Shown here: positions 61,945 to 64,000 of the stretch, in pieces
How positions within the stretch are numbered: position 1 is the first letter of the stretch
How the letters are laid out: each line of letters begins with the position of its first letter
DNA from: Kutzneria buriramensis
Lineage (GTDB): Bacteria; Actinomycetota; Actinomycetes; Mycobacteriales; Pseudonocardiaceae
Assembly: GCF_003387475.1 (NCBI RefSeq)
Contig: NZ_QUNO01000001.1
Coordinates: 620,001 to 684,000, forward strand
DNA: 64,000 nt
Direction of reading: 5' to 3'
Notes under the pieces: model-generated
Databases searched by the model: none
Told to the model about the DNA's origin: nothing
The model's input: the letters and a program-made list of their open reading frames with translations, nothing else
Position numbers and translations under genes: made by a program

Positions 61945-64000
61945 TCAGGGGTAGCTGACGACGTTGCTCGGGGTGGTGCCGGACGGGGTCACCGCGCCGG
62001 TGTCGTTGATGACGTGCGTGATGGTTCCCTGGTAGTTCAGGGACACCGTCAGCAGGTCGTGGAACTTCACTCCGGCGTTGGTGGGGACCTCGAACGCGTG
62101 GTACGCGTTCACGGACGGATTGACGTTGAAGTAGTTGTAGCTGCCCAGGCCCCACGCCTCGTGCGAGGTGACGCTCGCGCCGACCTTGTAGGCGGCGTAG
62201 CCGTTCACGCCGCTCGGGGCCATCCACGCGGCCTGGTTGGGCACGTCGTAGGGCATCTCGTTCTGGAAGAAGATGGTCCGGCCGCCCTGGCCGTTCCACG
62301 TCACCTCGTACTTCTGGTAGTGCTCCACGAACAGCCCCGTCGCGAGCACGTTGTTGCCGTTGACGATCAGGCCGTTGTCGGCCGTGTTGGTGCCCCAGCC
62401 GACGGTGCCGGCGTTGCCGTGGTCGGCCCGCCACGCCCAGATGTGGTCGATCAGCGTGTTGCTGCTGTTGACGATCAGGCTCGCGGTGGCCTTGCCGGCG
62501 ACCTCGCCGCCGACCCGGAAGAACACGTCCTGGATGGACGTCGGGTTGGACGCGTGGCTCGCCGACGAGCCGGACGGGCCGACGGTGAGCAGCGCGGCGG
62601 AGTTGGTGGTGCCGGCGTCGAGCAGCAGGCCCTTGAGCCGCACACCGTCCACATCGGACACCTGCATGGCGTTGACGCCGTTGTCGGGCACCAGGGTCGG
62701 GTAGCCGATGCCCAGCACCACGGTGTTCGCCTTGGTGACGTTGAGCGTCTGGTTCAGGTGGTACACGCCCGGCGTGAAGAACAGGTTGCAGCCGGAGCTC
62801 AGCGCGGCGTTGATGGTGGACGCGGTGTCACCGGCCTTGACCACGTAGAACTGGCTCATCGGCGCCGAGCTGCCGGGGGTGCTGCCGTTGGCCCAGCTCG
62901 GCCCGGAGGCGTTGGTGCGCAGCGAGGGCAGGAACACCCGGTACTTGCCGGTGCCGTCGATGTACAGGTACGGCACGTCCCGCGACACCGGCGTGGTGCC
63001 CAGAGTCGTCTCCGGCGGGTTCGGGAAGGTGTTGGCGGGCGCGCCGTTCACGCCGGAGAACACCATGTTCCACACGCCGCCGGACCAGCTGCCGAAGTTG
63101 GAGTCCCGGGTGTACCACTGCTGCTGGGAGATGGACGCGGTCTGGCCGGAGACCTTGGTGTCGGCGACGTAGCCGCCGCTGGCCCAGCCGTAGCTCGCCG
63201 GGTACAGCTGGAGGTCGCCGCGGATGTCCATGCGACGGAACGGCGCGGCCTGCGCGACGGCCCAGCGGTCGCCGCCGGTGGCGTTGACGGCCATGTTCTC
63301 CGCGGAGCGCCAGAAGTTCTGGGTGGCGTTGCCGGCGTCGGAGGCGTTGAACGCGTCCACGGTGACGTGCCCGTTGATGGTCACGTCGTCGGGGTTCTGG
63401 CCGAGGCCGGCGACGGAGGTGTAGAAGCCGACGTTGTCGTTGACGGTGTAGGTGCCGGGCTTGAACAGCTCGGCCACCCGCCGCTCGGCGAACTGCGCGG
63501 TCTGGGTGTCCTTCTGCGCGTTGAAGTCGGCGTCGAGCTGCGACTGGATGCTCGCCGCGGACATGCTCGGGTCGAACACGTGCACGTTCGGGCCGAGGTT
63601 GGGAGTGTCGGACTGCGTCGGGCAGCTGGTGGAGGTGCCGCCGATGGTGTAGGCGGCGCTGCCCACGGGCGAGTTGGACAGGCCCGACGCGATGCCGATC
63701 GCGTTGATGGTCTGGGTGGACGACACCGTGATCGGGCCCGTGTACTGCGGCGAGTCCGCGGTTGGCGTCGAACCGTCCACTGTGTACCGAATGGTCGCGC
63801 CGGCGGTGGCGTCGGAGATCGTCACCGTCTGGGCGGTGGTGTAGCTGCCGCCGGGCGGGGAGAACGTGGGCGTGGCGGCGGCCTGCGTGCTGCTGCCGCC
63901 CTGGGTGTAGCTGAAGTGCGGGGTGTCGTACTGGGGCCCGTTCTTCTCGTACGTGAACCAGTAGTCCAGCGTGGTGCCGGTGACCAGGCTGCCGACGGTC
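61945..64000 (-). CDS. large secreted beta-helix protein, 3' part only
   Basis: The frame is open to the right-hand end of the window, so the N terminus and signal peptide are missing; at least 685 residues are visible. The first ~35 (LDYWFTYEKNGPQYDTPHFS) resemble the end of a beta-1,3-glucan-binding module of the CBM56 type. A ~75-residue CHB_HEX_C-type repeat follows (ATIRYTVDGSTPTADSPQYT), then a right-handed beta-helix region (GDTASTINAALSSGCNLFF, GVYHLNQTLNVTKANTVVLG, DVDGVRLKGLLLDAG) like pectate-lyase-3/GH55 proteins. It is probably an extracellular glucanase or related polysaccharide-active enzyme; catalytic residues could not be assigned. Confidence 0.82.
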   Translation of the reverse strand, partial: TVGSLVTGTTLDYWFTYEKNGPQYDTPHFSYTQGGSSTQAAATPTFSPPGGSYTTAQTVTISDATAGATIRYTVDGSTPTADSPQYTGPITVSSTQTINAIGIASGLSNSPVGSAAYTIGGTSTSCPTQSDTPNLGPNVHVFDPSMSAASIQSQLDADFNAQKDTQTAQFAERRVAELFKPGTYTVNDNVGFYTSVAGLGQNPDDVTINGHVTVDAFNASDAGNATQNFWRSAENMAVNATGGDRWAVAQAAPFRRMDIRGDLQLYPASYGWASGGYVADTKVSGQTASISQQQWYTRDSNFGSWSGGVWNMVFSGVNGAPANTFPNPPETTLGTTPVSRDVPYLYIDGTGKYRVFLPSLRTNASGPSWANGSTPGSSAPMSQFYVVKAGDTASTINAALSSGCNLFFTPGVYHLNQTLNVTKANTVVLGIGYPTLVPDNGVNAMQVSDVDGVRLKGLLLDAGTTNSAALLTVGPSGSSASHASNPTSIQDVFFRVGGEVAGKATASLIVNSSNTLIDHIWAWRADHGNAGTVGWGTNTADNGLIVNGNNVLATGLFVEHYQKYEVTWNGQGGRTIFFQNEMPYDVPNQAAWMAPSGVNGYAAYKVGASVTSHEAWGLGSYNYFNVNPSVNAYHAFEVPTNAGVKFHDLLTVSLNYQGTITHVINDTGAVTPSGTTPSNVVSYP

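Overview
The window is chromosomal DNA of a very high-GC actinobacterium, most likely a member of the Pseudonocardiaceae (Kutzneria / Amycolatopsis / Saccharothrix type). The grounds are strong third-position GC, many GTG and TTG starts with 4-base GTGA/ATGA stop-start overlaps, several AfsR/SARP regulators, actinobacterial LexA boxes (TCGAAC-N4-GTTCGA), an ImuA'-ImuB-DnaE2 mutasome, and a gene order matching the Mycobacterium tuberculosis Rv0948c-Rv0957 block. The species call is inference. No tRNA, rRNA, CRISPR array or intact insertion sequence was seen.

Layout. 1-2.5 kb: a small membrane protein, an EamA permease and a divergent LysR regulator. 2.5-8.1 kb (minus strand): a PknB-like Ser/Thr kinase and three single-pass membrane proteins; the kinase and two of these end in similar NTF2-like extracytoplasmic domains. 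8.3-11.2 kb: chorismate mutase, with a probable aromatic attenuation leader (His-Tyr-Glu-Phe-Phe-Tyr), then divergent pcrA/uvrD1. 11.2-39.6 kb: about 28 kb of accessory DNA separating pcrA from the M23 peptidase that follows it in M. tuberculosis. It holds a Fic protein with five upstream heptamers; a six-gene GntR-ferredoxin-SsuABC-like-AprA-like operon; two paralogous 207-aa LuxR regulators and three AfsR-type STAND regulators; a protein with a possible degenerate ADP-ribosyltransferase fold; a TetR/FAD-monooxygenase pair; the gcvT-gcvH-glyA operon behind a tandem glycine riboswitch; and a TipA-like MerR/LysE pair.

39.6-50.5 kb: core genes resume with an M23 peptidase, a lipase, a polytopic membrane protein, sucC-sucD, an Rv0954-like protein, a PerM/DUF6350-like protein and purN-purH. 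51.1-60.5 kb: SOS mutagenesis genes. imuA'-imuB, plus an unlisted 56-aa Trp-rich reading frame, lie behind one LexA box and dnaE2 behind a second, with an HD protein, an S15 peptidase and a GrpB protein between them. 60.5-64 kb: a secreted protein inserted between dnaE2 and a DUF402 gene, leaving a duplicated remnant of the dnaE2 3' end, and the 3' part of a large secreted beta-helix protein running off the window.

Two families of intergenic structured repeats run through the window: a ~120-155 bp nested palindrome (five copies, each just downstream of a stop codon) and shorter perfect hairpins (four copies) that probably act as terminators. The best candidates for something undescribed are the AprA/AprB-like redox operon coupled to a sulfonate-type importer with a NosL-like fused binding protein, the kinase-associated NTF2-like sensor cluster, the 56-aa ORF in the imuA'B transcript, and the gene-end palindrome family.
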